Shown: positions 26,900 through 36,275, counted from the first letter of the stretch. The stretch: DNA of 64,000 nt from G963667915 sp965197385 (GCA_965197385.1 CBDANA010000006.1:496001-560000); one strand, 5' to 3'. Translations and numbers: made by a program. The notes: generated by a model not told the origin, from the letters alone.

Positions 26900-27548
26900 C
26901 TCGGGGAACCCGTGTTGATTGTCGAGGCGACCGCACGCCCGGCCGCGCGTGAGTTCGCCCGCGAACGGCTCGAACCATTGCTCGCGAGCGCGCCGTTCGC
27001 CGGCATTCTGCACGGTGAGCGGCACGGCGGCCTTGGACGATCGGCCGCAGTGCTCTATCGCACGGCGATCACGGGCGGGAGCGTGTCGCTGGCCGGCGCC
27101 GAAAGTCCCTCGCAGCTCAGCGCGCGCGGCGCGGCGTGTTTGATTTTGGATGAGGCCAGCCGCTACCCGCTCACGACCGGGCGAGAAGGGAGTCCGATCG
27201 CGCTGGCGCTTGAGCGGACCGAATCATGGCGAGAGACGCGCGCCGTGTTTCTCGTAAGCACGCCCGTCGAACCTGGCGACCCGTTCGACGAATGGTATGC
27301 GAGTGGCGATCAACGTCACTGGTACGTACCGTGCGCGCACTGCGGCGCCTGGTGGACCGCCACGTGGGAGCATGTGGTCCCTGGCCCCCCGGCGGCGCTC
27401 GTGTGCCCCCAGTGTGGCGTCGAGCACGCGGACGGACCCGATCGCGTGGCGCTGCTCGACGCGGGCCAGTGGCGCCCGACCGTCGAAGCGGACGATCCGG
27501 AGGTTGTCTCGTACCACATGCCGCGCTGGCTCAGTCCGGCCTCCGGCC
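26900..27548 (+). pseudogene. Phage terminase large subunit (GpA-like) fragment
   Basis: The reading frame entering from the IS481 end encodes VLIVEATARPAAREFARERL, GGSVSLAGAESPSQL, CLILDEASRYP (Walker B-like), FLVSTPVEPGDPFDEWY (the ATPase coupling TSTP-type motif) and a zinc-finger-like CAHCGAWWTA ... CPQCGVEHAD. This is the order seen in lambda GpA-type terminases. Both the Walker A N-terminus and the nuclease C-terminus are missing, the latter replaced by an IS3 transposase remnant. It is the only clear phage gene in the window. Confidence 0.8.
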
Positions 27549-28008
27549 GCGCGTGAGCAATGACAATCCGTTCTCGGAGGCGCAGTTTCGCACCTTCAAG
27601 TATCGGCCGGCGTTGCCGAAGCGGTTCGGCGCACTCGAACACGCGCGCGCCATCTGCCACGACCTCTTGGCTTGGTACAATGACGCCCACCACCACAGCG
27701 GCCTCAGCTATCTCACGCCGGCCGACGTGCATTACGGCCGCGCGCCGGCGATCCTCGACCTGCGTCACCGCATCCGCCTCGTGGCCTACGCCGCGCATCC
27801 GGAGCGATTCGTCAGCGGACCACCACGCCCAGAAACCTTGCCGACCGCCGTATGGATCAATCCGCCGTCGAAAACGACCCGCCAGGATGCCCCAGGACCG
27901 ACGCCCGGCACCCCGGACGACGCGCAGCATGCGGTCGTTGCCCGGCCGCGACCGCCGCTCGATCGGTCGTCGTTGCACCGCGTCGATGGCGTGGAGTCGC
28001 TACAGTAA
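27549..28008 (+). pseudogene. IS3-family OrfB, C-terminal fragment
   Basis: The frame encodes RPRVSNDNPFSEAQFRTFKY, HDLLAWYNDAHHHSGLSYLT and PADVHYGRA. This is the last catalytic (E-containing) part of an IS3-family integrase core, followed by a tail of about 75 residues. It is not the same IS3 type as the TGAATCGTACC element. The upstream catalytic D residues are missing; the sequence is fused to the terminase remnant. Confidence 0.82.
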
Positions 28009-28016
28009 ATGCTGAA

Positions 28017-28550
28017 TCAGGTTGTCTCAAAGACGTTGACACGGCCCGCTTCTCCGCGAGCCGGAGCTTGAAAAGTCATAAAATACTCATCGTCGTGGAG
28101 CACATTGTCCAGAATCTTCCCATGATCGGCAAAGATCGCTGCGAGTTTGACGCGACGGTCTTTCCGTGGAAACCGCTGCTTCATGAAGTAGTAGATAGAC
28201 ATCAAGCGTTGCTGCCCATCAATGACGAGGAAGCTATTGCGCCCCTGCTCGTAGAGGAAGATCTGTGGAACAGGCAACCCAAGAATCAGCGACTCAACAA
28301 GCTTGGAGGCTCGTCCAATATCCCAGACGTAGCTTCGCTGGAAGCCTGGTATCTTGACGGATCCTGACTCGATGAAGTTGTGGATGGTAAGGATATTGAA
28401 GTCATTCGGAGTCGAAGTCAGATCGTACTCGTTGATCTGGGAATCGTCTCCCTCTTCAACGTAGTCCTCGAAGCCCGGATTTCCGATTTGGCTGTGGTAC
28501 CGTATCGGCAGACCAGTCGCCGCGCCTTGATTTCCGGGGCTCCGACGCAA
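28017..28550 (-). pseudogene. DUF262 (GmrSD/ParB-like nuclease) protein, N-terminal fragment
   Basis: About 170 residues with IHNFIESGSVKIPGFQRSYV, LVESLILGLPVPQIFLYEQG and FLVIDGQQRLMSIYYF. The DGQQR motif is characteristic of DUF262, found in GmrS/BrxU-type modified-DNA restriction enzymes and related proteins. The family is normally 350-700 residues, so most of the protein is missing. The 5' end runs into the IS1380 boundary with only a TTG as possible start. Base composition is clearly more AT-rich than neighbours, supporting separate acquisition. It is probably a decayed defence gene. Confidence 0.75.
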
Positions 28551-28680
28551 GGAACCCCGCCACGGAGGGTGACACCCTGTGGGTGAATGACAGCACGAGG
28601 CGTTTCAGTTCACGTTCAATGGCTTTCTGAAGGTCGCATTCCAGGGGTCGCGCATCACCTCCGACGCCGGTCTCCTTCTG

Positions 28681-29910
28681 GTGCGCGAGTTGGATGAACG
28701 CCTGGGGCTGGCGACACTCATCGCCGAGCACCTGAGCGACTCCCGACAGGGCTTGCACACCCAGTTCAGCCTGGCGGATCTCCTGCGACAGTCGGTCTAC
28801 AGCCGGCTCGCGGGCTACGAAGACCTGAACGATGCGATGCGCGTGTCGGCGGACCCGACGTTTCGTCTCATCGGGGCGCCAACGCTCTGGGACCGCGGTG
28901 GCGCGCTGACCTCGCCGCTGCATTGGTTCGAGACTGAGCTGCTGACCCGAGAGGAGAAGCTCGTCGGGCTGATGGCCGTGAACCGGGAGGTGCTCGCACA
29001 GGCTGAGATGCCAACGCGCGCCGGCCGGATTGTGCTCGACATGGATTCGAGTGAGAGCCCGGTGCATGGGGCGCAGGAAGGGAGCGCGTACAACGGGCAC
29101 TTTGAATCAGTCTGTTACCACCCGCTGTTTCTGTTCAACGAGCACGGCGACTGCGTGGCCGCCCCGCTGCGGCCCGGCAACGTGCATAGCGCCGACGATT
29201 GGGACGACCTGCTCGTGCCGGAAATTGACCGGCAGCAGGCGGAGGGTACGCGCGTGGCGTCCCGCGCGGACGCGGCGTTTGCCAAGCCGGAGATCTACGA
29301 CGCGCTCGAGACGCGCGACGTGGACTATGTCATCCGCATGCCGGCGAACAAGAGCGTGGAGCTGGAAATCGAAGCCCTCCTCTTTCGTCCGCCGGGACGG
29401 CCGAGCCGCAAGCCCTTGGTGCGCTACAAGAGTTTCCGCTATCAGGCGAAGAGCTGGACCACGCCCAGACGGATTGTCGCCAAGGTGGAGCACCACCGAG
29501 GGGAGCTGTTCCCGCGCGTCGGCTTCATCGTGACCAAGATGGCCCTCCCGAGCCGCTCGGTCGTACGGTTCTACAACAAGCGCGGCACGGCGGAGCAATG
29601 GATCAAGGAAGGCAAGCAGGCCACCCACTGGACGCGGCTGTCGTGCCCTCGGTTCCGGGCGAACGAAGTGCGCCTGCAACTGAGTGTCCTGGCCTACAAC
29701 CTGGGCAACCTCTGGCGCAGATGGGTCCTGCCGCCGCGGGTCACGCGCTGGTCGCTCACGAGTCTCCAGCAGCGGCTGGTGAAAACCGGAGGCCGGCTGG
29801 TGAAGCATGCCAGGGACTACTGGCTCCTGCTGGCAGAAGGGCATCTGACCCGTCGGCTGTTCGGCGACATGCTGCGGAGGATCTGGGCGCTGCCCGTGCC
29901 GGGAGGATAG
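28681..29910 (+). CDS. IS1380-family transposase, start region damaged
   Basis: A 409-residue frame from GTG 28681 with SLADLLRQSVYSRLAGYEDL, RIVLDMDSSESPVHG (first D), VASRADAAFAKPEIYDALE (second D) and the C-terminal FYNKRGTAEQWIKEGKQA (E), diagnostic of IS1380. The same frame is open upstream back to about 28590 and encodes FQFTFNGFLKVAFQGSRITS, which is the normal N-terminus. An ATG at 28584 is one base out of frame with it, so a single-base loss seems to have removed the true start. Element ends were not resolved. Confidence 0.88.
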   Translation: MRELDERLGLATLIAEHLSDSRQGLHTQFSLADLLRQSVYSRLAGYEDLNDAMRVSADPTFRLIGAPTLWDRGGALTSPLHWFETELLTREEKLVGLMAVNREVLAQAEMPTRAGRIVLDMDSSESPVHGAQEGSAYNGHFESVCYHPLFLFNEHGDCVAAPLRPGNVHSADDWDDLLVPEIDRQQAEGTRVASRADAAFAKPEIYDALETRDVDYVIRMPANKSVELEIEALLFRPPGRPSRKPLVRYKSFRYQAKSWTTPRRIVAKVEHHRGELFPRVGFIVTKMALPSRSVVRFYNKRGTAEQWIKEGKQATHWTRLSCPRFRANEVRLQLSVLAYNLGNLWRRWVLPPRVTRWSLTSLQQRLVKTGGRLVKHARDYWLLLAEGHLTRRLFGDMLRRIWALPVPGG

Positions 29911-30161
29911 CGGGCGACCGCTTCCCGAGGAACTCCGGCGAAGAAACGGCGCACGTGTGGACCAGTGTCTGAGAAATGCCGTAAAAACAGCGGCTCTAGT
30001 CGGTCGCACGTCAGCGCGGGCTGAGTGACAGTCTCTGGAGCTGGACGATTGTGCGACGAACAGAAATTCGTGCGCGCGGCGGCGGTCGGGTGTATAACGG
30101 TGCCCTCCGGGACAGGCAAAAAGGGGTGGACCCCATCCTTTGGACAGCTCAGCGGCCAAGT
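29911..30161. other. Non-coding spacer with a REP-like palindrome
   Basis: No coding sequence is seen between the IS1380 transposase and the next IS3 element. A short palindrome, AAGGGGTGGACCCCATCCTT at about 30122-30141, resembles similar motifs at 37738-37758 and 53725-53742. Confidence 0.4.
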
Positions 30162-30186
30162 TAAGGTGGATTCCAGGTTCATGTTT

Positions 30187-31074
30187 CTAAGCCGCTTCCG
30201 ACTGCGCTGACGAGGAGCGCAGCGACGAGGTCGGCGCACCTCCCAAATCCGAGTACGCCTCATCAGGCGTGCGATCATCGAGCGACGAGTGCGGTCGCTC
30301 GGCATTGTAGAAGTCGATCCACCGGCCGATGCTGGCCCGCGCCTCGGAGCCAACCTCGAAGTCGTGCAGGTAGACGCACTCGTACTTGAGCGAGCGCCAC
30401 AGCCGCTCGATGAAGACGTTGTCCATCCAGCGGCCCTTGCCGTCCATCGAGATCTGCACGCCTGCGTCTTTGAGCGTCTGAGTGAACTCCAGGCTGGTGA
30501 ACTGGCTGCCTTGGTCGGTGTTGAAGATCGCTGGCGGTCCGTACTGCGCGAGGGCTTCCGCGAGGGCCTCCACACAGAACGAGGCATCCATCGTGTTGGA
30601 CAAGCGCCACGACAGCACCTTCCGGCTGGCCCAATCCTGGATCGCGACCAGGTACAGGAAGCCGCGGTGCAGCGGAATGTACGTCACGTCGGCGCACCAG
30701 GCCTCGTTCGCACGTTCGACCGCTCGGTCGCGCAGCAAATAGGGGTAGACCCGGTGCTCCGGGTGCGGAACCGACGTGCTCGGGCGCTGGTACAGCGCCT
30801 GGAGGCCCATCTTTCGCATCAGACGACGCACCCGCTTCCGACTGACGGCGAAGCCCTCCCGGCGCAGCCAACGCGCCATCTGCCGCGATCCGTAGAACGG
30901 GGTTTCCAGAAATTGCTCGTCGATCCGGCGCATGAGCTCGAGAGTCAACTCACTCTCCCCGAGACCATCGTAGTAGAACGTCGAGCGCGAGATCGACACC
31001 AAGCCACACTGTCGCGAGATGCTCAGTTCGGAGTGGTTCGAGTCGATCAGCATTCGCCTTCGACCGTGACTCAA
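30187..31074 (-). CDS. IS3-family transposase OrfB (integrase core)
   Basis: A 295-residue catalytic subunit. HTH_21-type region MRRIDEQFLETPFYGSRQMA is followed by the DDE core: WCADVTYIPLHRGFLYLVAI (D), AIFNTDQGSQFTS (D) and WMDNVFIERLWRSLKYECVY (E), ending with IDFYNAERPHSSLDDRTPDE. The frame is intact. It overlaps orfA by four bases. Confidence 0.93.
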   Translation of the reverse strand: MSHGRRRMLIDSNHSELSISRQCGLVSISRSTFYYDGLGESELTLELMRRIDEQFLETPFYGSRQMARWLRREGFAVSRKRVRRLMRKMGLQALYQRPSTSVPHPEHRVYPYLLRDRAVERANEAWCADVTYIPLHRGFLYLVAIQDWASRKVLSWRLSNTMDASFCVEALAEALAQYGPPAIFNTDQGSQFTSLEFTQTLKDAGVQISMDGKGRWMDNVFIERLWRSLKYECVYLHDFEVGSEARASIGRWIDFYNAERPHSSLDDRTPDEAYSDLGGAPTSSLRSSSAQSEAA

Positions 31075-31363
31075 CGGCCGAAGGCCTTGGACAAAAAATC
31101 CTTCTCGATGACGAGCTCGCCGACCTTCGCTCGCAGCTCCTGAATCTCCGCATCGCGAGACGCCTCTCGGCGCTGCTGGTGGTCCGAGAAGACGTCCACA
31201 AGCGCCTCCTGGGCTTTCTTCTTCCAGTTCGCGATCAGGTTCGGGTGGATCTTGTAGCGCGACGACAGCTCCGCCATCGTCTGCTCGCCGCGCAGGCCTG
31301 CAGGGCCACGCGGGCCTTCAGCTCAGCGGGGTATTTTTTCCGTTTCGCATGATTCCGCTCCAT
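31071..31363 (-). pseudogene. IS3-family OrfA with frameshift
   Basis: Starts at ATG 31363 as MERNHAKRKKYPAELKARVA, then leaves frame near 31295, where one C appears to be lost. The second half continues in another frame as MAELSSRYKIHPNLIANWKK to FLSKAFGR. Restoring one base recreates the usual OrfA. Confidence 0.85.
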
Positions 31364-31434
31364 TCTGAGGTCGGAATCCACCTTAGCAACCTGTCCAGGC
31401 AAAACGAAAATCCCGGCGAAGAATTCCGTGGTGA

Positions 31435-32630
31435 GTTCAAAGGGTCGATGCAACGCGATGAATGATCACAGCAAGGAGGGATCATGGGTCGCGTTCGTCG
31501 TCCACGGATGTCAGCAAGAGAGAAGGTGGAGCTGTGGAAGCGGTGGAAGCGAGGTGAGTCGCTCAGCGACATCGGTCGGGCACTCGGTCGGATCCCGGGA
31601 GCAGTTCACCACGTCGTGTCAGCCCGTGGGGATATCCCGCCGCCGTCACGGACCCGGTCGCGACGCTCGCTCACCCTGACGGAGCGGGAGGAAATCTCCA
31701 GGGGCTTGGCCCGGGGCTACTCCGTGCGCCTGAGTCGAGCGCCATCGACGATCAGCCGGGAGGTGCGACGGAACGGTGGCCGACGGCAGTACCGTGCGTC
31801 CGTTGCCGACGCGCGTGCCTGGGACCGAACTCGGCGTCCGAAACCCTGTCGGCTCGCCCTCTCGCCGTTGCTCCGTGCCCTGGTGGCTGAGAAGCTGGCG
31901 GCAGACTGGTCCCCACAGCAGATCGCCGGGTGGCTCAAACGGACCTTTCCGAAGGATCCTTGTTTGCACGTGTCGCACGAGACGATCTATCTCAGTCTCT
32001 TCGTGCAGAGTCGCGGGGTGCTGAAGAAAGCCCTGAACGCCCACCTTCGCCGTCGGCGACGGATGCGTCGGTCCAAGCACGCCAGCACGGCGGGCCAGTG
32101 CCGTGGTCAGATCATCGACGCCGTCTCGATTCGAGAGCGTCCGGCGGAGGCAGCGGATCGGGCCGTGCCCGGCCACTGGGAAGGCGACTTACTGACCGGG
32201 GCTCGCAACTCACACATCGCCACGCTCGTCGAGCGCCACTCGCGCTTCCTGCTCTTGATTCGTCTGGCTGGCAAAGACACCGCCAATGTCGTGCGGGCGC
32301 TGGCCAACGCCGTTCGCACGCTCCCGAAGGGGTTGATGGCGTCTCTGACGTGGGACCGTGGGACCGAATTCGCCTCGCACAAGCGCTTCACGGTCGCCAC
32401 GAACGTGAAGGTGTACTTCTGCGACCCGCAGAGTCCATGGCAGCGAGGTACGAACGAGAACACCAACGGCTTGTTGCGGCAATACTTCCCCAAAGGAACA
32501 AACCTCTCGACCTACACGCAGGCTGATCTCAACACCATCGCGCAACGTCTCAACTCACGTCCACGCAAGACGCTGGGATATGCCACGCCAGCTGATACAC
32601 TGCGACCGCTGTTGCATTGACCGATTGAAC
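31435..32630 (+). mobile_element. IS30-family insertion sequence, copy 1
   Basis: A 1.2-kb element with imperfect inverted ends: GTTCAAAGGGTCGATGCAAC at 31435 and the complement of GTTCAATCGGTCAATGCAAC ending at 32630. A single transposase gene fills it. Confidence 0.88.
31484..32620 (+). CDS. IS30-family transposase
   Basis: A 378-residue DDE transposase with a double HTH N-terminus (LWKRWKRGESLSDIGRALGR; TLTEREEISRGLARGYSVR), then APSTISREVRRNGG, the catalytic GHWEGDLLTGARNSHIATLV (D), SLTWDRGTEFASHKRF (D) and WQRGTNENTNGLLRQYFPKG (E). A step in the second HTH (SVRLSRAPST) is shorter than usual (normally SxxxIAxxLGRAPST), suggesting a small deletion. The frame is otherwise intact. Confidence 0.92.
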   Translation: MGRVRRPRMSAREKVELWKRWKRGESLSDIGRALGRIPGAVHHVVSARGDIPPPSRTRSRRSLTLTEREEISRGLARGYSVRLSRAPSTISREVRRNGGRRQYRASVADARAWDRTRRPKPCRLALSPLLRALVAEKLAADWSPQQIAGWLKRTFPKDPCLHVSHETIYLSLFVQSRGVLKKALNAHLRRRRRMRRSKHASTAGQCRGQIIDAVSIRERPAEAADRAVPGHWEGDLLTGARNSHIATLVERHSRFLLLIRLAGKDTANVVRALANAVRTLPKGLMASLTWDRGTEFASHKRFTVATNVKVYFCDPQSPWQRGTNENTNGLLRQYFPKGTNLSTYTQADLNTIAQRLNSRPRKTLGYATPADTLRPLLH

Positions 32631-33017
32631 CTGCCCGTGCTCATATTGGCCATAGGTTGAGATCTTGAAGCATGTCCTTAGATCTGAGAGGCTAGTAGCG
32701 ATGCTCCGCCTCAAACTGCCGAGCCCGTGCCGGCGGAGCTGCGCTACTAGATGCGCGGCGCCGGCTGAAGCCGGCAACTCGCGGCGCGGGCATTTTAGCA
32801 CTGGCACGTTCCGGCCCTTCGGGCCTCCTGAAGGCGTCGCCTAAAGGCGAGAGGGTTCCACCATCCCAGAACGTGACCCTAAGTTAGACACCGGCAATCG
32901 CCAATCGGCCGCGGCGGTGGGTACTTGGACAGGGCTTCGCCCCGGACCCCCGCGGGCGCTGCGCGGGCTCGCCTCTGACTGGGGATATCTTCGCCTCAGT
33001 TACACTTTCCACACACC
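32631..33017. other. Hairpin-rich non-coding segment
   Basis: No gene is seen in 387 bases. The segment holds several consecutive inverted repeats: CTAGTAGCG (32692-32700) with CGCTACTAG (32742-32750) enclosing TCCGCC/GGCGGA; CCGGCTGAAGCCGG; GGCCCTTCGGGCC; GGCGTCGCCTAAAGGCG. The dense hairpins resemble REP-type or terminator clusters. The NSS transporter promoter must lie in the last 100 bases, but no clear -35/-10 pair was identified. Confidence 0.45.
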
Positions 33018-34478
33018 ATGACGAAACCAGCAGGGGAGATCTTCTCGTCCCGGTGGGCGCTCATCTTGGCCGGTCTGGGTATGGCCGTCGGGACCGGAAA
33101 CCTCTGGCGCTTTCCGCGGATAGCGGCCCAAAACGGCGGCGCGGCGTTCTTGATTCCCTGGCTCATCTTTCTCGTCGTCTGGTCGTTGCCGATCATGATC
33201 GCGGAGTTTGGCATCGGTCGGGCGGCTCGCAGGGGGCCGGTCGGCGCGTTCACCACGCTCCTGGGGTCACGTCACGCCTGGATGGGCGGCTTCATTGCGG
33301 TGACGACGATCATGATCATGTTCTACTACGCCGTCGTCACCGGGTGGGCGATGAAATACGGTCTGGCGGCGGCCACCGGACAGCTCGGTGGAGTGGACGC
33401 CGGCGCCTACTGGGCCACGTACAGCACATCGGTCTGGCAGCCCCTCCTGTTTCATGCCGTCGCGGTGGTGGCCGGCGCCGCGATCGTCGCACGGGGCGTG
33501 ACGAGCGGAATCGAACGGGCGAACCGGGTCTTGATCCCGTTGCTGTTCGTGTTGCTCCTCGTCGCGGTGGCGCGCGCGGTGACGCTGCCGGGCGCGGGCC
33601 GCGGTCTGAGCTTCCTCTTCAGACCGGACCTGTCGGCGTTGGTCAGCTATCGCACCTGGCTCGAGGCGCTGACACAGTCGGCCTGGTCGACGGGTGCGGG
33701 CTGGGGGCTCATCCTCGCCTACGGCGTCTATGTTCGGCGTCGAGAAGACGTCGTGATCAACGCCGTGGCGATCGGCGTCGGCAACAACGTGGCCTCATTA
33801 CTGGCTGGGATGGCGGTGTTGCCGACCGCGTTCGCGGTGTTGTCGGTTGGCGACGCGCTCGACGTGATGGCCTCCGGCAATCTCGGGCTGACGTTCATCT
33901 GGATTCCGCAGCTCTTTGCACAGGTCCCGGGCGGCGGGTTCGTGCTGCCGCTGTTTTTCGTGGCGCTATCCTGCGCCGCGTTGTCCTCCCTGATCGCCAT
34001 GATCGAGCTGGCAACCCGGGTGCTGATGGACGGTGGAATGGCACGGGCCGTCGCCGTCCGACTCGTCGCCGTCGCCGCGGTCGTGTGTGGCATTCCCTCG
34101 GCCGTGAGCCTCGCCGTATTCGAGAACCAGGACTGGGTGTGGGGTCTGGGGTTGATGATCAGCGGGCTGTTCGTCGCGGTCGCCGTGATCCGATACGGTC
34201 CGACCCGGTTTCGTCAGGAGTTGATCGAGCTGGAGCCGAGCCACGTACGGCTGGGGCGTCTGTACGACTGGACGATCACGTATCTGATCCCGGTGCAGTT
34301 CGCCGTCATGTTCGGCTGGTGGATGTATCAGGCGGTCGTCGTCTACGACCCTGAGGCCTGGTGGAATCCCATCCGGATGTACAGCGTCGGTACCTGCGTG
34401 CTGCAGTGGGGCGTCGTCCTGGTCGTGCTGCGACTTTTGAACGACAGGATCGCGGCAGCGAGCACGCGACCGGCGTGA
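33018..34478 (+). CDS. Sodium-dependent transporter, neurotransmitter:sodium symporter (SNF) family
   Basis: A LeuT-fold sodium-coupled symporter, probably for an amino acid. The 486-residue protein has about 12 hydrophobic segments. The first carries the sodium/substrate signature LAGLGMAVGTGNLWRFPRIA. The family region in TM6, with a broken helix, is visible as AWSTGAGWGLILAYGVYV. ATG 33018 starts directly before the conserved N-terminus. It is the best-preserved cargo gene of the IS-rich region and stands alone between IS30 and a truncated bacilliredoxin gene. Substrate is not predictable here. Confidence 0.92.
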   Translation: MTKPAGEIFSSRWALILAGLGMAVGTGNLWRFPRIAAQNGGAAFLIPWLIFLVVWSLPIMIAEFGIGRAARRGPVGAFTTLLGSRHAWMGGFIAVTTIMIMFYYAVVTGWAMKYGLAAATGQLGGVDAGAYWATYSTSVWQPLLFHAVAVVAGAAIVARGVTSGIERANRVLIPLLFVLLLVAVARAVTLPGAGRGLSFLFRPDLSALVSYRTWLEALTQSAWSTGAGWGLILAYGVYVRRREDVVINAVAIGVGNNVASLLAGMAVLPTAFAVLSVGDALDVMASGNLGLTFIWIPQLFAQVPGGGFVLPLFFVALSCAALSSLIAMIELATRVLMDGGMARAVAVRLVAVAAVVCGIPSAVSLAVFENQDWVWGLGLMISGLFVAVAVIRYGPTRFRQELIELEPSHVRLGRLYDWTITYLIPVQFAVMFGWWMYQAVVVYDPEAWWNPIRMYSVGTCVLQWGVVLVVLRLLNDRIAAASTRPA

Positions 34479-34568
34479 GGCTGCGCCCCGGGGGTGTGCT
34501 ACGCTGTCCCTGTGAGGGTCGTCGGTTCGGACGAACGGGCCGCGACGTTACCAAGAGGAGAGGTGAAG

Positions 34569-34676
34569 GTGTATCCAGAATTCTTTATCCAGCCGATGCG
34601 CGAGGAGTTGACCCGTCACGGCGTTCAGGAGCTTCGCACGGCTGACGACGTCGACACGGTCCTCGGCTCGATGTGA
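34569..34676 (+). pseudogene. Bacilliredoxin (BrxA/BrxB family) N-terminus cut by IS481
   Basis: GTG 34569, preceded by a strong AGGAG site, begins YPEFFIQPMREELTRHGVQE and then LRTADDVDTVL, the N-terminus of BrxA/BrxB-type thiol proteins that remove bacillithiol from proteins. Sequence passes into the IS481 end at 34672 and stops at a TGA supplied by the element. The active-site CxC region is gone and is not found beyond the element. Confidence 0.75.
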
Positions 34677-35673
34677 TGTATACGACCTAGCTGGACAGTG
34701 ACAATGTAGCTCATCCGAGCTTCTCGCGGAGCGTTTCGTAGGGTGTCTTCTCCTGGAACGCTCCGTGCGGGCGTTGGTCGTTGTAGAAGTTCTCCCATTC
34801 GACGAGCTTCTCATTGAGATCGACGGCACCCGTGTACGTCAGCAGCTGATAGCACTCTTGCTTGTCGGTCCGATGTGACCGCTCCACCTGGCCGTTGAGC
34901 TGTGGCGTCCGGGCCTTGATGTAGACGTGCCGGATGCCATAGTCGGCCAGGTGCCAATGAAACTGGGCTTGGAACTCATGGCCACGGTCGGTCCGTACCG
35001 GATGCATCCGAAACGGAAACTTCTTGATCACGTAGTCGAGGCAGTGCATGGCGTTCTTCTGGGTATGGCGCGTGTAGACCTTCAACGCTCGGATGCGTGT
35101 CGCGTCATCAATGGCCGTGTACTGATATCGCTGCGTCGCCCGCCTGTCTTTCCCGACGAGCTTCAGGAACGTGACGTCAACCTGCACGTGGTGCCCAGGG
35201 ACCTGCTTGGCGTACCGGTGCGTGTGCCCCGCTCGTCGCCCGACGCGACTGGGTAAGCGCTTCAGGCCGTGGCGCCGGAGGAGGCGGGAGACCCCGGCTT
35301 CGAAATCGTGCTGCCGTGATAGCGCTCGAGATACCAAACGATGCGGATGGGGCCGAGGTGAGACGTGCGGCGGAGATGAAGGACCTTCTCGACGATGGCG
35401 GGGGGCGTGCGGAGCCGTGGGGTGTACGGGCACGGCTTCTGGGTGACCAGGCCCTCATCCCCAGGGGTCTCATACGCCTTCTTCCAGACGTAGAACCCTG
35501 ACCTTGCGACGCCGAAGTAGCGGCAGGTCTTTCGCACGTTGCCGATCCGCGCCGCGTGCTCCAAGACCCGTTTCTTGCGCCGAATGTCCCGCTGAGCTTT
35601 GTTCATGACCGACCTCCAGATTCTGGACACCTCCGGGTACACAATGTGTCCAGCGAGGTCGGAATTTCCTACA
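34672..35673 (-). mobile_element. IS481-family insertion sequence
   Basis: A 1.0-kb element with TGT...ACA ends: TGTGATGTATACGACCTAGC at 34672 and, on the other strand from 35673, TGTAGGAAATTCCGACCTCG; both continue CTGGACA. No target duplication is visible, and the interrupted gene does not resume on the far side, so a deletion probably followed insertion. Confidence 0.85.
34711..35606 (-). pseudogene. IS481-family transposase with frameshift
   Basis: The N-terminal part from ATG 35606 reads MNKAQRDIRRKKRVLEHAAR, TCRYFGVARSGFYVWKKAYE (HTH) and LGPIRIVWYLERYHG. It then leaves frame near 35305 and resumes one frame over as EAGVSRLLRRHGLKRLP. The catalytic core GHHVQVDVTFLKLVGKD (D), HPVRTDRGHEFQ (D) and NGQVERSHRTDKQE (E) follows. 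A one-base change would restore the frame. IS481 transposases are normally single proteins, so this copy is likely dead. Confidence 0.85.
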
Positions 35674-35914
35674 CCGGAGGAACTCACAAACCTGGGCCTT
35701 AGCTCCCCCTCCATTGTCATCCTGGCGAATGCGGGTTCGCATCGCCTCGGCCTGCCGGGTTATCTCTTGCGTGTCCATCTACGTGTCTTGTCTGCCAACT
35801 ACTTGAACTCCTACGCCTCAACCGTGATCTTACATCCATGCAACAACGCCGTGTGTAGCGACCGGTGGACAAAGCCCAGTAGTGGATCATTTTGCACTGG
35901 AACCAAAATTACTG

Positions 35915-36275
35915 TCATGGCTCGCTCGTCAGCAACCGGAACGCCCGCACCCACTCCGACGGGATCCGATCGGTCTTATTGCAGCGGGCATTGAGCTCCG
36001 CACGAAGCTTGGCGCCATACGGCACGACGATGTAGCCAGTCTGCCGATCACCGACTATCAGGCAGTCTTTCTGCTCTGCTAAGTACAGCGCTACAAGCAG
36101 GCATAGACAGGCACCCAGTTTATCTTGATCGCTCTTGCGCGGCGAAGTTTTCCGGGTAGCGTCCTCGATCTACCGAACGATTTCCACGAGTCCGCGCTCA
36201 CTGAATACACCTGACGCCTTGTTGCAGACGTGCTTCCAGTCCGAGATCGAAAACGTTTGCCGCCGCGCCGGGTGT
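35915..36275 (-). pseudogene. DUF429-like gene remnant
   Basis: The minus-strand frame encodes SWKHV-like text (TFSISDWKHVCNKASGVFSE), an in-frame TAG near 36170, then DKLGACLCLLVALYLAEQKD, LIVGDRQTGYIVVPYGAKLR and RIPSEWVRAFRLLTSEP, ending at TGA 35915. The DALLCA-helix followed by VGD-x-ETGYI is how DUF429 nuclease-like proteins end. The 5' part is cut by the IS3 element at 36287. Confidence 0.55.

Larger units (their letters stand above)
30162..31385 (-). mobile_element. IS3-family insertion sequence with defective orfA
   Basis: The inverted ends are TAAGGTGGATTCC at 30162 and its complement ending at 31385. The element is 1.2 kb, with orfA and orfB on the minus strand overlapping as ATGA. 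A one-base loss in orfA probably prevents OrfAB synthesis. Confidence 0.88.

Noticed and set aside
32870..32895. GTTAGAC fitting the integron attC core (GTTRRRY)
   Set aside because: No matching RYYYAAC partner at attC spacing and no integrase gene in the window; likely chance.
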